Shown: positions 33,599-44,587, counted from the first letter of the stretch. The stretch: 64,000 nt of DNA from Gonocerus acuteangulatus (GCA_946811695.1 OX328124.1:34246203-34310202), one strand, 5' to 3'. Notes: generated from the letters alone by a model not told the origin. Program-made: numbers and translations.

Positions 33599-34749
33599 CT
33601 GTTCGCTCATTTCTGGTTTCCCTAATGGTCCGATTGTAATGAAATTTGGTACAAAAATCCGTCTTCCAATTTGAAAGGTCAAGTTCGTTAACTAGCAGAA
33701 TCCGCCCACTGGAAGATGGCGTTTGGGGCGAAATTCGTGCAAAAAAAATCGTAACGCTTACGTTTTTGAGTTCATAAGCTTGTAAGTACTCGTTTTATAG
33801 GCTTCTTGGGCTAGGAAAACGAATGAAACCATTTTCAAGGCGATAGCTGTAACCGTTTTCGAGAAAATTGGAAAAATAGTTTTTGAATACCGTTTTTGGT
33901 TTGGGTATTTAGAATCAATGGATTCAGTTGAAACATTTTCTGCATGTTCTACTTTCATTAACACTAATATGTTAAAATTTGTGTTACGTTTGGAGTTAAG
34001 GAAGGGTTAGAATAAAATATTTTATTAACAGACATAAAAAGTTTTGGTAACTTTGTATACTTTCCTTAATATCTCGAAAAAGGTTGAGAATCTTGGTAAA
34101 CGGAAGAATACCATTAGAAAGCTTACTAAATGCTCTACAAAAAAGGTTCTAAAGAAAGTTTTAATTAGGCGATGTCAATCGGAGAAATAAGTGCTTAAAA
34201 CTTTAAAGTAATTGATTTCGCTTATTCGAACTGTTCTTTTTGTCTGTTTTTATTCCTTGTTATTTTTTAACTGCTTATAGTTGGATAATGTATTTGATAA
34301 TAAATCAGGTTAAGAAAAATAAGAAAAACAATTTAATCTTAGAGATATGGATTTCCAAGATATAGCTTTTCAACTGCCTAGCGGGGTCCTTCCTAGGGCG
34401 GGGACCCATCCAGGTAAGCTCGTAAATAAGACCTTTCTTGAAAGTAGAGATGGAACTGTCAACTTTGGTCCTCCTCTGCCTCGCGGCACTTTCATTGCTG
34501 ACGAAGGCTACCAATGAGCAGCCGAAACGTCCTAAATATAGATTTTTTAACAAAAATCGTATTGAGGTTTCTTTAGCCGAATCCCAACCATTCCATCTTT
34601 ACTTATCACCTCGACGGCTAACTATCTAATCTTCATGCTTTCTAGAAATGTGGACCCAAAATAATAACAGCTTCTATTTTAATCATTTTAAATGAGTCTA
34701 GAGATAAGAACGGAACCGCGCTAAGATGATGCAGTTCCTGCGAGTCGGA
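33413..34749 (-). mobile_element. Helentron-like family A, copy A4, complete
   Basis: It starts at 34749 (minus) with tccgactcgcaggaactgca and ends at 33413 with stem-loop and gaaccgcgctaa. It carries (TA)n at 33551-33595 and the 350-base internal unit at about 33960-34300. Between 34340 and 34640 is sequence not found in the other copies, including a hammerhead-like motif. Together with A3 it forms a head-to-tail pair in one orientation. Confidence 0.75.
34488..34523 (+). ncRNA. Hammerhead-ribozyme-like motif
   Basis: Core ctgacga, then a stem (ggct ... agcc) and gaaacgtc. CUGANGA, helix II, GAAA and a GUC cleavage triplet is the hammerhead order. acgu is self-complementary and could form helix III between two molecules. 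One extra A lies between the core and helix II, which departs from the consensus, and helix I is weak. I regard it as a hammerhead relative from a retroelement end, not a proven ribozyme. Confidence 0.35.
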
Positions 34750-34785
34750 CTTTTATAATATAGATGCCAGATGGCAGTGATGCAC

Positions 34786-35104
34786 TTGAATAATTCTGTA
34801 CCTTGGAACAAAAAGGGTCAATATCCATACCTCTGAACTTCGAGTGAACTGTACGAGTAAAATCAGGGTTGGATAAACATATTTGTTAAAATTGCTAATG
34901 CTAAAGACCTTAGCATTCCTTAGATTGCTAATGAAATTTTCTTTTCCTCAATGATTGAAATGTTCTTTTCCTCAATAACTAACAATGGAATGACATTGGC
35001 CCTTTTAACCATTATTGTTTATCCCACCCAGATGCCACTCGTACACTTAAATTTCAGAGGTTTTGACATTGGCCTTTTTTGTTCCAAGGTACAGAATTAT
35101 TCAA
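34786..35104. mobile_element. Foldback element, about 319 bp
   Basis: The arms 34786-34880 and 35010-35104 are inverted copies with moderate divergence, starting ttgaataattctgtaccttg. The middle is about 130 bases. No clear target duplication and no coding. Confidence 0.65.
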
Positions 35105-35735
35105 TGGTCTATTATGAGTGTAGATTTACTTCATAACCAAATTATTAATATGACCACTCTGGCCGCAATTATTGGTTCTTTGCATCGATCCTTGGTAGAC
35201 TCCTTTCCCAACTAAGAAAGCTGTTTGTGAAAATTACAGTCAATGGACATTAAGAGCGGGAGATTTACTCTATGACCAAACTATTATTGTTTGAATTGCT
35301 AGATGGCGGAAAATAATGTTCAGAAGGATAAAAAAAGTCCAAAAGTTCCACAGGTTTTTTTTTTGTTTTTTGTAGAACGTTTTCAGCGACTAATCCCCAT
35401 TCTTGATGCCCATGCATGCGTTCTTATTCAGCCGAGCCTTGCGCTTAGACACCTACCTGGGACTTTGATCAAATTTCGGCTGTGGAAATTTTGGACTTTT
35501 TCTTTCTTCTGGTCTAATTTTTAATTTGCTCACACCTGTTGTGTTTTTCTTTCTAGTAATTCGGTGTATACAGTTCCCAAGTATAATTTCGCTGAAGTAT
35601 TACTGAAAACCGGAACCATTCTAAAGGCCTTCTATTTATAAGCGCACTTGACAAAAAAGGAGGCGAACTGAGTGTGATTTGCATCGGTGGGCAGTTTGTC
35701 ATTGTCCGCCTTTTACCAAAAGTCACGTGTGGGTG
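35105..35735. other. No recognised element
   Basis: AT-rich. The segment gatttact-c-taTgaccaaa recurs at about 35140 and 35265 as a short direct repeat. Nothing else is recognised. Confidence 0.35.
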
Positions 35736-35852
35736 GGAAAGAGGGTGAGAGAAATAGATAGCGAGGACTACACAGAGAGCAATCGAGAGAGTGAGAGGAG
35801 GAGATATAGACAGGAGAGGAGAGAGAGAGAGAGAGAGTGAGGTGTGGGTGGA
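35736..35852. repeat. GA-rich simple sequence
   Basis: An imperfect (GA)n tract ending in gagagagagagagagag. The flanking 35860-36010 is GC-richer. One minus frame there (LTWSGWIVVKCPAPDGQVTRG) is open, but I cannot assign it. Confidence 0.8.
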
Positions 35853-36224
35853 CAAGTGTGTAGTACCCTCGTGTCACCTGGCCATCAGGAGCAGGGCACT
35901 TGACCACAATCCAGCCAGACCAGGTCAAATCAGCTTCAATGCCCAGTCCTCTCACGTCATTTACAAAACCATCCAGCTCCAAGACCCTACATCCCCCATT
36001 CATATTCCTAACACTGATACCTTATCTTTTTATCTCTGTCTACATCAGTCTCCCTTTATCTTTATCCAACTTTTTTTTTACTATTACTAATATTTACACA
36101 ATATTTTACAATTTTTCATCAGAATTCCGCCTATAACATTCTAATGTTAATGAAAATTCCTTATAACTTATATAATACATATATAAGTTGATTAAGTTAA
36201 GTTCACCCTTTAAAGGAGGTCATA

Positions 36225-36545
36225 CATGTTCAGTTCAACTCTCAAGGCCAGGACTGCACAGTTTGGACTGTAAGGTTTGGACTGTACGGGTATAGCACAA
36301 ACGCGATAAGTTAATATACCTCAAGGCGGGGACTGCACAGCATAGTGGACCCACTGTATGTGAAGGAAATGTCCTCTTGTCCACACACTTCAGGCCTGGC
36401 ATGGACAGTCCCGGTCTCAGTGGACAGTACAGTTAATCTTTTGTTTTGTTTTTCCATTCTACTTCAAGGGACAGTACAGGTCTCAAGGCTGTCTCATTCA
36501 CGGTGAGGAACATCTCAAGATTTGGACTGCGCAATCAGTAGTAGT
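36225..36545 (+). repeat. Dispersed ~320-bp repeat, copy 1
   Basis: The body, with gggactgcacag, cagtatgtgaagg and tgtccacac blocks, matches 44050-44390 in inverted orientation, while the end block cacggtgaggaacatctcaa lies in the same orientation in both. So the family probably has inverted termini. ggactg recurs many times. There is no coding and the superfamily is unknown. Confidence 0.6.
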
Positions 36546-36733
36546 CTAGCAATAGGATTATTCCAAATACGCTGTGGTATACTACATATGTGTCCTAAAA
36601 TATATCAACAAGAAAAGAGCGATTTTTATTTGTCATAGTTTGAGAAGAAGAAGAATGTGTTGATCGTCGGGGTTTCGGTCTGTTTTTATTCAATAAAACA
36701 ACATTTTATAGTTAAAATGTATTTTATCAGCGC

Positions 36734-36767
36734 CAACGTTTCAGCTTGCTCTACAAGCTTTCTTCAG
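36734..36767 (-). ncRNA. Hammerhead-like motif, left arm
   Basis: On the minus strand: ctgaaga, an extra a, stem agcttg / caagct with loop tagag, then gaaacgtt. The six-pair helix II differs from that of the right-arm copy at two pairs, and both changes keep pairing (A-U for G-C, U-A for U-G). The tail ggc can pair with gcc before the core (helix I). Confidence 0.4.
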
Positions 36768-36854
36768 GGCTATGGAGAATTTTTAAAAAAGTAGACAACA
36801 TTTATGAAATTTTGTCTACTTGAAACGAGACAGTTCTCAAACTTCTCCATAGCC

Positions 36855-36888
36855 CTGAAGAAGGCTTGTAGAACGAGCCGAAACGTTG
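36855..36888 (+). ncRNA. Hammerhead-like motif, right arm
   Basis: ctgaaga, an extra a, stem ggcttg / cgagcc with loop tagaa, then gaaacgttggc. gcc before the core can pair with ggc after gtt. The compensatory differences from the left-arm copy suggest that the RNA fold, not just the DNA palindrome, was kept. The extra base beside helix II makes activity uncertain. Confidence 0.4.
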
Positions 36889-36963
36889 GCGCTAATAAAA
36901 ATACATTTTAACAATAAAATGTGGTTTTATTAAATAAGAAAATAGACCTAAACCCCGACGATC

Positions 36964-37720
36964 CACGCTTTCTAAATTTGAATACAAGTGAATATATAAT
37001 TGATATTAATGGTTAAAAAATGTTGGTGAATGTGTAATATATATATATATATATATATCACGTATGTATATTAACAGCAGGATGTAGGTATAACCAAAGT
37101 ATAATAACATAAATGTAAATAAATATACATGTATATGGTATACAAAAAAAAAAAAAAATACAGAGCAAGTGGCAACCTATGGTGAACACACACGATCAAC
37201 ATATTCTACTCCTCAACGGTCAACCATATCTTCTCAATCTTTGTCATATTTTGGTTACATCATTCTCATGCGCTTGCATAATGCCAAATTAATAATTCAT
37301 CTCCCACAATAGCCCTCGCTAATATGTTGCAAGTTTTTTTTAAGATAGAACAAAAATTACGCCCTGCAGGGTCCCTATTAAAAAGTGGCATGGCGAGCTA
37401 AAGGAAACCTCCGATTCTAATGGACCCATTTTACTGTCATCAACCTCATCTAATCGATTGTTATAGGAACGTTGAGTTATGAGTTCCGTGGCTATAGTAC
37501 AAAATTGTGGCAACTATCTTTTTAACACACACCTTCTTCACCTTCTAATCATAAAATAATTATTGAACTTTGTTTTTTTAATTATTACCAAAATTCAGCT
37601 TCATCATTTCCACAAGTAAAAGATGAGAACAACAGTCCTTTGCGTTTTTGATCATTCGCCCTTTGGTCTAAAGTCCACATACTACTTTATGTAATTCCTT
37701 GATATTCATGATTATTTAAA
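36964..37720. other. No recognised element
   Basis: AT-rich. A short (TA)n at 37039-37058 and an A-run at 37144-37158. Nothing else is seen. Confidence 0.4.
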
Positions 37721-38160
37721 ATGTGTATTCGAATAAAAGTGAACTGTGAGAAAAAGCCAACAACAAAGGCTACTGACATATTTCAACTATATTGCCTATA
37801 CTTGTTGTTAGGAAGAAGGGACAACCTGTTGAAGAAGGCTTTATCGGTGATTAAGAAGTTACCTCTGAGCCCAACAAACAGGATAAATTGGAAGGAGCTG
37901 TCCTTCTTGCTCCCCTATATCGGCTCGAGGGTACTCAAGTCGGAAGGGAATTGACTTGCTCGGCCACTTTTTCTAAGATCCCTGCGGTAACTGCCTTTGT
38001 TCCCTTTCAGCCAGTTCCACGTCGGATTTCTGCTTCACTTACTTTAAGTCCATTAACTAAGAGCTCTTTGTCAGCCGAGGCTGCAGTCTTCCTCTCCGCT
38101 AACCGTTTTCTTACCCTGAGTGATAGAAGAGAATTGGCGTAAGTACTTCAGATTGGAGAC
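37721..38160 (+). other. GC-richer unassigned segment with overlapping frames
   Basis: It is less AT-rich than its surroundings. Two overlapping plus frames (37721-37954, 37888-38142) are open in succession, the first with a basic stretch (RRDNLLKKALSVIKKLPLSP). A third frame is open on the minus strand (38071-38289). I recognise no domain. It may be a decayed transposon gene or an exon. Confidence 0.2.
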
Positions 38161-39690
38161 GCCATTTTTTGATCGATTCACTAACGGTAATTCGTAAGCG
38201 TAAGTCTGTTGCTTTTCAGACTTATAGAATATGGAGAATGTTGCGGTCGGGTTCCAGGTAGAATTTATTGGCTGGGTTAAGATGAGCAAACATTAGAAGC
38301 TAAGATATGTATGTATATTCCTTGAGCTTACAAAAATAAAGTAATAAAAAACTAAATTTATTATAATATAAACAGAGAACCTTTGAACATTTACTCATGC
38401 AAGAAATACTACCGGTCAAGTAGTCTTGGCATGTAAAAATTAAAAAAAAGACCAGACTTTTTCCAAATTAAACAAAAATACCAGACATACAATGAGTATG
38501 TGTTTCAACATACTCATTACACAGTGTGTGTTTCGGAAATAGAAAGTGATTTTTATAATATTAACTCTCAATATTTCTCCTTTAAAGAAACATTTCGGAC
38601 ACTTATAGCACCCTTTTCTAACACTTAAATCCCATGTATTATCTACTTTTCTCGAAATAGGGCGAACAGCACCACTAACATGGATTCATTCGATCCCCAG
38701 TTAATATGATTTTATTATTCAAAATTGTATCTGGAGGCTATCAACAAAAAGTCTTAATTCGCCCAAATTTCGTTGCTGATAAACGAACTTGATCTTCCCT
38801 TTCAAGAATTTCTGTTGCACGCATTCTAACAGGCACTAGGGATAAGCAAGGTATGGAATTGGTTTCATATTTGGTCTTATTATTTTTTAACGTTCGTCGC
38901 TGGGAGATTTTATCTCCTTCTAATTTCGGTGTGGTTTTTTTCAACCACAAATTTTATTCGGCATTACAGCCAGCTTCCTCGAAATCTTCCCCATTTCGGA
39001 CATTTTGCTTTCAGCTAACGAACAGGCATCATGTACCAGGTGCGCGTTAGTGGTACAGGCCGCTAAGTGGGGGAAGATATTTTGTCTTATGTCGGAATTT
39101 AGTATCGCAAAACTGCTGAATAGCGTTTTTTAAACTGTCCCCTTGCAGTCAAGTCTCGAGAAGCTCATTACTATATTTTAAGTCTTTAAAAGAGTGCGGG
39201 TTGTTTAGCGAAAAGTTTTTGCCTAAAGCTCATTGCTTATTCATGAAGCGCGTGATAGAATGCTGACGGCTATAGTTGAATAATTAATTATATCGAAATG
39301 AATAAGTTTCGAGTGTCTGTCCAAACTGCTTCACGCTTGTCCGACATTTAACAGGCAACGTTTGTTCCCAATCCCATCGATTTGAAGCAACAATTTAAAG
39401 AATTTCAGGGCATTCTGGAAAATAGTTCTCACAGAAGTGAAAATTAAACAATGCCACTGCATGGAGTAAATCATTTACCATTTTCCATTACTTAATTTAA
39501 CAGTGTAAACTCCCTCTTGATTACGTAAATTTCTTTTTTTCACAATGAGAATACATGCAGATTTGTTGTCAAATTAAATTAAAGTAAATAAATACACAAA
39601 AATAATATATAATTATAATATATAATTCGGTAGTAATGTTATTAGCATTATTGTTATAACAACTACGAAAGCACACACATAAATCAAGAA
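38161..39690. other. No recognisable feature
   Basis: About 1.5 kb of AT-rich sequence without recognised gene or repeat. Confidence 0.4.
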
Positions 39691-39702
39691 AAGGAAGATA
39701 TA

Positions 39703-39896
39703 TTTTTTTTTTTTTTTGCGTTTAACGGCGTATCAACAATTTCGCTATTAACGCCGGGCTGTCTACAGGTTGCCACCCTTTTATAATGCCAACGGCACGT
39801 GGTCGGTCAACCATTCAGGTACTGACTACGCCGGACGTTGCTTAACTTCGGTGATCAATGGTAACCGGTGCATTCAACGTGGCTATGGCCGTTGGC
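39703..39896 (-). mobile_element. 5S-rRNA-derived SINE
   Basis: On the minus strand the head (39896 down to about 39785) is a diverged 5S rRNA: gccaacggccatagccacgt, tgatcaccgaagttaagcaa, cctgaatggttgaccg and a 3' end gtgccgttggc, in 5S order and length. The internal promoter region is recognisable. About 65 bases of tail follow, ending gttgatacgccgttaaacgc, then poly-A (T on plus, 39703-39717). Flanks aaggaagatat (39691-39701) and aagaaagatat (39898-39908) match at 10 of 11. A 5S head, a tail and a target duplication make it a SINE3-type element, not a 5S gene. Confidence 0.9.
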
Positions 39897-39908
39897 AAAG
39901 AAAGATAT

Positions 39909-41007
39909 TATCGTAATTTTCAATGAATATTCCTTGTTTTTTAAGTTCTTTGGCAAACATATATATGATAAGTTGACTCATTGTTTATACATTTTTATAT
40001 ATTTTTAAAAAAATAATATACACCTGAAATAATCTATATTTACTACTATATAAAATTTACAATTTTTTAGTATTATTTTACTCGACCTCCTGAGTGGGTT
40101 GTTATTCCACGTAGGGGAGGGAGAGATAACTTTGCAAAATAGTGTAGGCAATTTCGATAAAAATGAAATAAATAATTGATGACTCTATCTTTAAAATCAT
40201 ATTTTGCATTACAATATTTAATGAAACTAGAATTTAGTACAAATCACTTTAAGAAGAGCTAAAAGAACAAAGAATATATGATCAGCTCATTGGTTGTCTC
40301 TGTTACATGAATAAGAAATCAATTTAAGACCGATTGCTCTTACTTTTTTATGGCAACAAAATGCATAAAACGCCCGCAAAAAATAAAAATATATTTATGA
40401 ATAGAACTCATTGTATTTCAATGACTTCGTTTCTAGACGCTTAATACTAAGAAAGGGTATTTAAAGAGGTACGATTTTGCGAGTAAAATGTAATATCCTA
40501 GAATACTTTATTTAATCAAAGAAAATTAACAATTTCTTTCTGTATTCATGCAAAATAAAGGAAATAATGTAACTTAATATATTAACTTATGAGATATACA
40601 GCCAATAACTAAAGCGATTTCAAGGTACTAAACACCTTGTGGAAATTAATACAGGAAGATATTCGATAATCCAGCATTTATCCAAATATTTGTTTCTTTA
40701 CAGAGTATGGAGGGTAAATTAATATTACAGGAAGTATAGCAACTTGCAGAATGTAATTAATGTATTCATGAATATTACATAATTAGTCGGAGAATAGGTA
40801 AGTCAATTCGTTTCACATGTGATTTGGATCATCCATTTTTTTTTAAATTAAACAAAAAATTATTTTTTAAATATTCAGTTATGTCAGAAATATCTTCCGA
40901 TATATTGATACAAATATCTTCCTTCAAATATAAATGATAAAAATTTCGAGCACATTAAAAATTAGTTACAATCTTCCGTCGCTCGAAGAATCCTGTAAAT
41001 ATATATA
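39909..41007. other. No recognisable feature
   Basis: AT-rich sequence without recognised elements. Confidence 0.4.
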
Positions 41008-41447
41008 TCTATATATATAAAAATCACGTGTCTGTCTGTTTTTCTGTTTGTTTGTTCCTTATACAAATCTACACCGTTTGACCAATTTTGACCAAACTTG
41101 GCACTCAGGTAGGTCTTGATACGAGAAATCTCCTAGGCTAGGTCAAAATAGTAAAATTTCAAAATTTGGTCAAAAAGTCAAAAGTTTTGTTCTAGAAAAA
41201 TTGGCTACACTGAACCATTCAGATTGTGACGGCCATTTTTAATCGACTACTACTGGCCTCTGTCGGCTGTTAGATGAAGTGCTGTTGTGCAGGCCTCTGC
41301 CGGTATCATGATGAACTAAAAACAAATTCACATCGTTTGACCGATTTTCGTAACTGAGTATAGACAACTAGGTATCAAGTAGATCTTGATACGGGGTGAG
41401 TCATAGACAGAAAGTAGGTGTAGCATGGCACACTGGGTAACAGCTAG
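41008..41447 (+). mobile_element. Helitron, non-autonomous, tandem copy 1
   Basis: It starts tctatatatataaaaatcac after an A-T rich host base and ends gggtaacagctag followed by T. A 5' TC, a 3' CTAG and insertion between A and T are the canonical Helitron signs. The internal tctgtctgtttttctgtttg and tgaccaaacttgg blocks are shared with 41448-42248, 46948-47482 and the relic at 2865. It has no Rep/helicase coding. Confidence 0.85.
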
Positions 41448-42248
41448 TATGTAATAAAAATCACGTGTCTGTATGTTTTTCTGTCTGTTTGTTTGTTTGT
41501 TCCTTATACAAATCCACACCGTTTGACCGATTTTGACCAAACTTGGAATAATGGTAGGTCTTGATACGAGAAATCTCCTAGGCTAGGTCAAAAAAATCTA
41601 CCAGCTGTCTGTCTGTATGTTTAACCCTTATATAAATCCACAACGTTCGTCCGATTTTGACTAAACTCGGTACACAGGTAGATCCTAATCTGGGGAGAGT
41701 CGTAGGCTAAGTCAAAAACTTCTACCAACTGTCTGTCTGTATGTTTGTTCCCTATAAAAATCCACACCGTTCGTCCGCTTTTGACCTAAGTTGGAACTTG
41801 ATCTTGATATGGCGATTGCCATAGGCTAGGTCAAACCGGCTACCATCTGTCTGTCTGTATGTTTGTTCTTTATACAAACCCACACCGTTTGACAGCTTTT
41901 GATCAAACTGGGCACACAGGTTGGTCTTGATCAGGGGATTGTCATAGGCCAGGTCAAAAACGTCTACCAGTTGATGTCTGTATGTTTTTTTTTTTAAATA
42001 AAAATCCACATCGTTAGACCGATTTTTACCAAACTTGGCATACATGTATGTCTTGATATGGGGGGGGGGGGGGTGCTATAGGTTAGGTCAAAGTCGTCTA
42101 GGGCTCCCAGTTAGGAGGTCACGGGTTTGAAACAGTTACAAACTCGTGTTATTAGATTTTAATAATACTTATTTGGTTCCTAATTTATTTAGGCGTTTCT
42201 ATATGCAGAAAGTAGGTGTAGCAGCATGGCACGCCGGGTAACAGCTAG
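41448..42248 (+). mobile_element. Helitron, non-autonomous, tandem copy 2
   Basis: It is joined directly to copy 1 (cagctag|tatgtaataaaaatcacg) and ends cacgccgggtaacagctag. It carries about five repeats of a roughly 105-base module (ctgtctgtctgtatgtttgt ... ccacaccgtt ... aaact-gg ... aggctaggtcaaa), more than copy 1. A G-run sits at 42060-42073. It is non-coding. Confidence 0.82.
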
Positions 42249-42261
42249 TTGTATATATATA

Positions 42262-42306
<45 letters not shown>

Positions 42307-42317
42307 CTACACATATA
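42249..42317. repeat. (TA)n tract between Helitron and foldback
   Basis: ttg(ta)n interrupted once by ttta, then cagctacacatata. The same junction sequence occurs right of the second Helitron block at 47483. Confidence 0.9.
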
Positions 42318-42319
42318 TA

Positions 42320-42974
42320 CAGGGTGTAACGTAAATGTTTAGTCATATTGTGGGAGGTGATGGGAGACCCTTAAAGGAACAAAAAATGTTATATAACGTT
42401 TTCCGAATTTTCACATATAAGGTGAAAACTTCTTTTTATTGTTTTTTCTAGACAAACGTGGTGTCTAGAAGAATAATTGTCGTAGCTTTGCGTCAGGTGG
42501 TTCTGCAAGAACCGGAGTGAGACCAATCGAAAGCTGAGTAAATTTACTATAAGACTTTTAAGAATGTAAGAATGTATATCTTACCAAAAAAAGCTATTCT
42601 AAATTACTACAGCGTTACTCTTCGATGGTCAGGATCTGAGATTGGTAACAAATATCAAGAAAATGTCAGGAAATTTAGAATAGCTTTCTTCTGCTAAGAT
42701 AGACATACTGAAATTCATTCATTTTTACGTTTACTCCAATTAGTCTTTTAGTAAATTTACTCAGCTTTTTATTGGTTTCACTCCCGTTCTAGTAGAGCCA
42801 TCTGACGCGGAGCTACGACGATTATTCTTCTAAAAACCACTTTTGTCTAGAAAAAAACCATAAAACGACATTTTCTCCCTTATACGTATGTGAGAATTCA
42901 GAAGATCTACACAAAGCATTTTTTGTTCCTCTATCACCTTCCACAATATGACTAAACATTTACGTTACACCCTG
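42320..42974. mobile_element. mariner-type foldback MITE, 655 bp
   Basis: Termini cagggtgtaacgtaaatgtt and its complement, flanked by ta (42318-42319 and 42975-42976), a Tc1/mariner target duplication. The arms pair over about 240-300 bases, with a short middle. It has no transposase frame. A left-arm copy lacking the first 24 terminal bases is at 47545-47757. Confidence 0.88.
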
Positions 42975-43003
42975 TATATAGGTTATTTTAAGCAATTATT
43001 CGG

Positions 43004-43054
43004 GAAATATTCTTTGGAAAGTGCCTAATTATGCAGCTTCTACGTGACGTACTT
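43004..43054 (-). mobile_element. Helentron-like family B, 5' end fragment
   Basis: On the minus strand: a diverged tacgtcacgtagaagctgca followed by taattaggcactttcc. It is a short relic of the family B terminus. Confidence 0.5.
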
Positions 43055-44049
43055 TTTTGGTTCCCCTTGGAAAGCCTGTTTTTGAGCACAGGACATCATA
43101 CTCAGAATGTCTTCAAGTGAACTTTTTATGTATCCGTATACAAAGGGAGTAGACCAAATTAATTAATTAATTTAGACAACCTTTTATACTACAGCCACGA
43201 TTTTAATGAATGAGTGATGATAAAAGACTCCATTGAGTATGAAAGCGAGAGAAGCGTAGCCTAGTTGTTAGGGAGCAGTGGCCAGCCTCAATGAATTACC
43301 CTATTTAGCAGAGTACCGCTAACCACTCCTACCTTCATTCAAATAATCAACTCCACCACCTTACATTACTATAGTACTACCAACATTTCATGGAGTAAGT
43401 AGAGTGAGAACAAATTAATTATTCAACAGTAGAAAAATATAATGACTTTTAAAATGGCAGGTCATATATTATAAAAGTAACAGATAAATTGTATGTCAAG
43501 CCACAGATTTTTTGACTGGCTACCAAATCAAACTTCTCATTTTATAGCCAATCAACAGGAAGATAAGATAGCCTCTAATAAACTAATTTGTCTTTTTTAA
43601 CAACACCAACTAAATATTCTATAGAAAGCCTTATCTTAACAATTACAATTATCTTAGCTTGCCCATCTTTTAATACATTGCCATCTAATTTACTAACTCA
43701 GCCACAGATTTTATATTTTATCACCATTTTGCGGAAAGTATATGCAGAAGGACAAATTTTAAAAAAGAGCATAAACAACAAGCTAAAAATATGGACTAGA
43801 CTGACAACAACACAGCTTCAGTGGATCATGCAATCGAACTTAAACTCAAATTTGATTTTGAAAATGCAAAATACTGGACTAGGAAAAGAACCGTATACAA
43901 ATACAAATAAAAATTAATTCAGATATTTTCAAAACAGGGGGAAAACAGTAAATATACTAACGGGATTAAAATATTCAAATAATATAATTTCCTATGCAAT
44001 AAACGATATTTTGAAACAATGATGTCTGGAATCAATTTTATGGTGCTCG
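43055..44049. other. No recognised element
   Basis: AT-rich. The plus frame 43588-43917 (109 codons) is Thr/Ile/Asn/Leu-rich without a recognisable domain. I do not call it a gene. Confidence 0.3.
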
Positions 44050-44390
44050 TGCACGGTGAGGAATATCTCAAGATTTAAACTACGCAGACCAAATCTTACC
44101 GTGTGTGGGACATCTTTGAGGCCCGAGTAGAATGATAAAACCAATAGATTGCCTGTACAGACCAATGAGGCCGGAACTGTGCAGGCCAGTTATGACTTGT
44201 GTGGACAAAAGGATATTTGCTTCACATACTGTGGGCCTACTATAACTAGACTGTGCAGTCCCGGTCTTGAGGTTTATTAACTCGTCTTGTGTGTGCTAGA
44301 CCCGTACAGATCAAACCTTGTGGCCAAACTGGGCAGTCTCTGCCTTTTAACATCTGTTTTGCAAACGGCCATTTTATCTTGTTAGTTAAG
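44050..44390 (-). repeat. Dispersed ~320-bp repeat, copy 2
   Basis: The body matches 36225-36545 in inverted orientation (gactgtgcagtcccggtctt against its complement). The left end cacggtgaggaatatctcaa is in the same orientation as the right end of copy 1, which suggests inverted termini. Confidence 0.6.
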
Positions 44391-44587
44391 GCGTGGCCCT
44401 GCAGGTCTTTCTAGGTTGAGGCTTATGTGAAATGTTCATACTTAAAACCGCCTTCTTGAAAAGGCGAATAGTGGCACAAAATAAAAAGAAATGTATGAAA
44501 AGGTGAAGTTTTTATAATACATGACCGTCTGCCGTTTTAAAAGGCGTAATTAAGAACAAGGATCAAAAATGTATAATAGAAAAAAAG

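Larger units (their letters stand above)
36662..36963. mobile_element. 302-bp palindrome with paired hammerhead-like motifs
   Basis: The outer arms begin gatcgtcggggttt and its complement. About 110 bases per arm pair with moderate divergence. Each arm contains one hammerhead-like motif pointing outward (listed separately). Both motifs are followed by an AT-rich stretch with aataaa-like signals. It has no coding. It could be two inverted ends of a Penelope-like or other ribozyme-bearing retroelement, or a foldback transposon that captured such an end. Confidence 0.7.

Noticed and set aside
35713..36003. Minus frame with KCPAPDGQVTRG as a coding exon
   Set aside because: It runs into GA-rich simple sequence and I could not assign it to any family; no clear splice sites were seen.
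39718..39896. 5S rRNA gene
   Set aside because: The sequence is diverged, carries an extra tail with poly-A and lies between near-identical short duplications, so it is a SINE.
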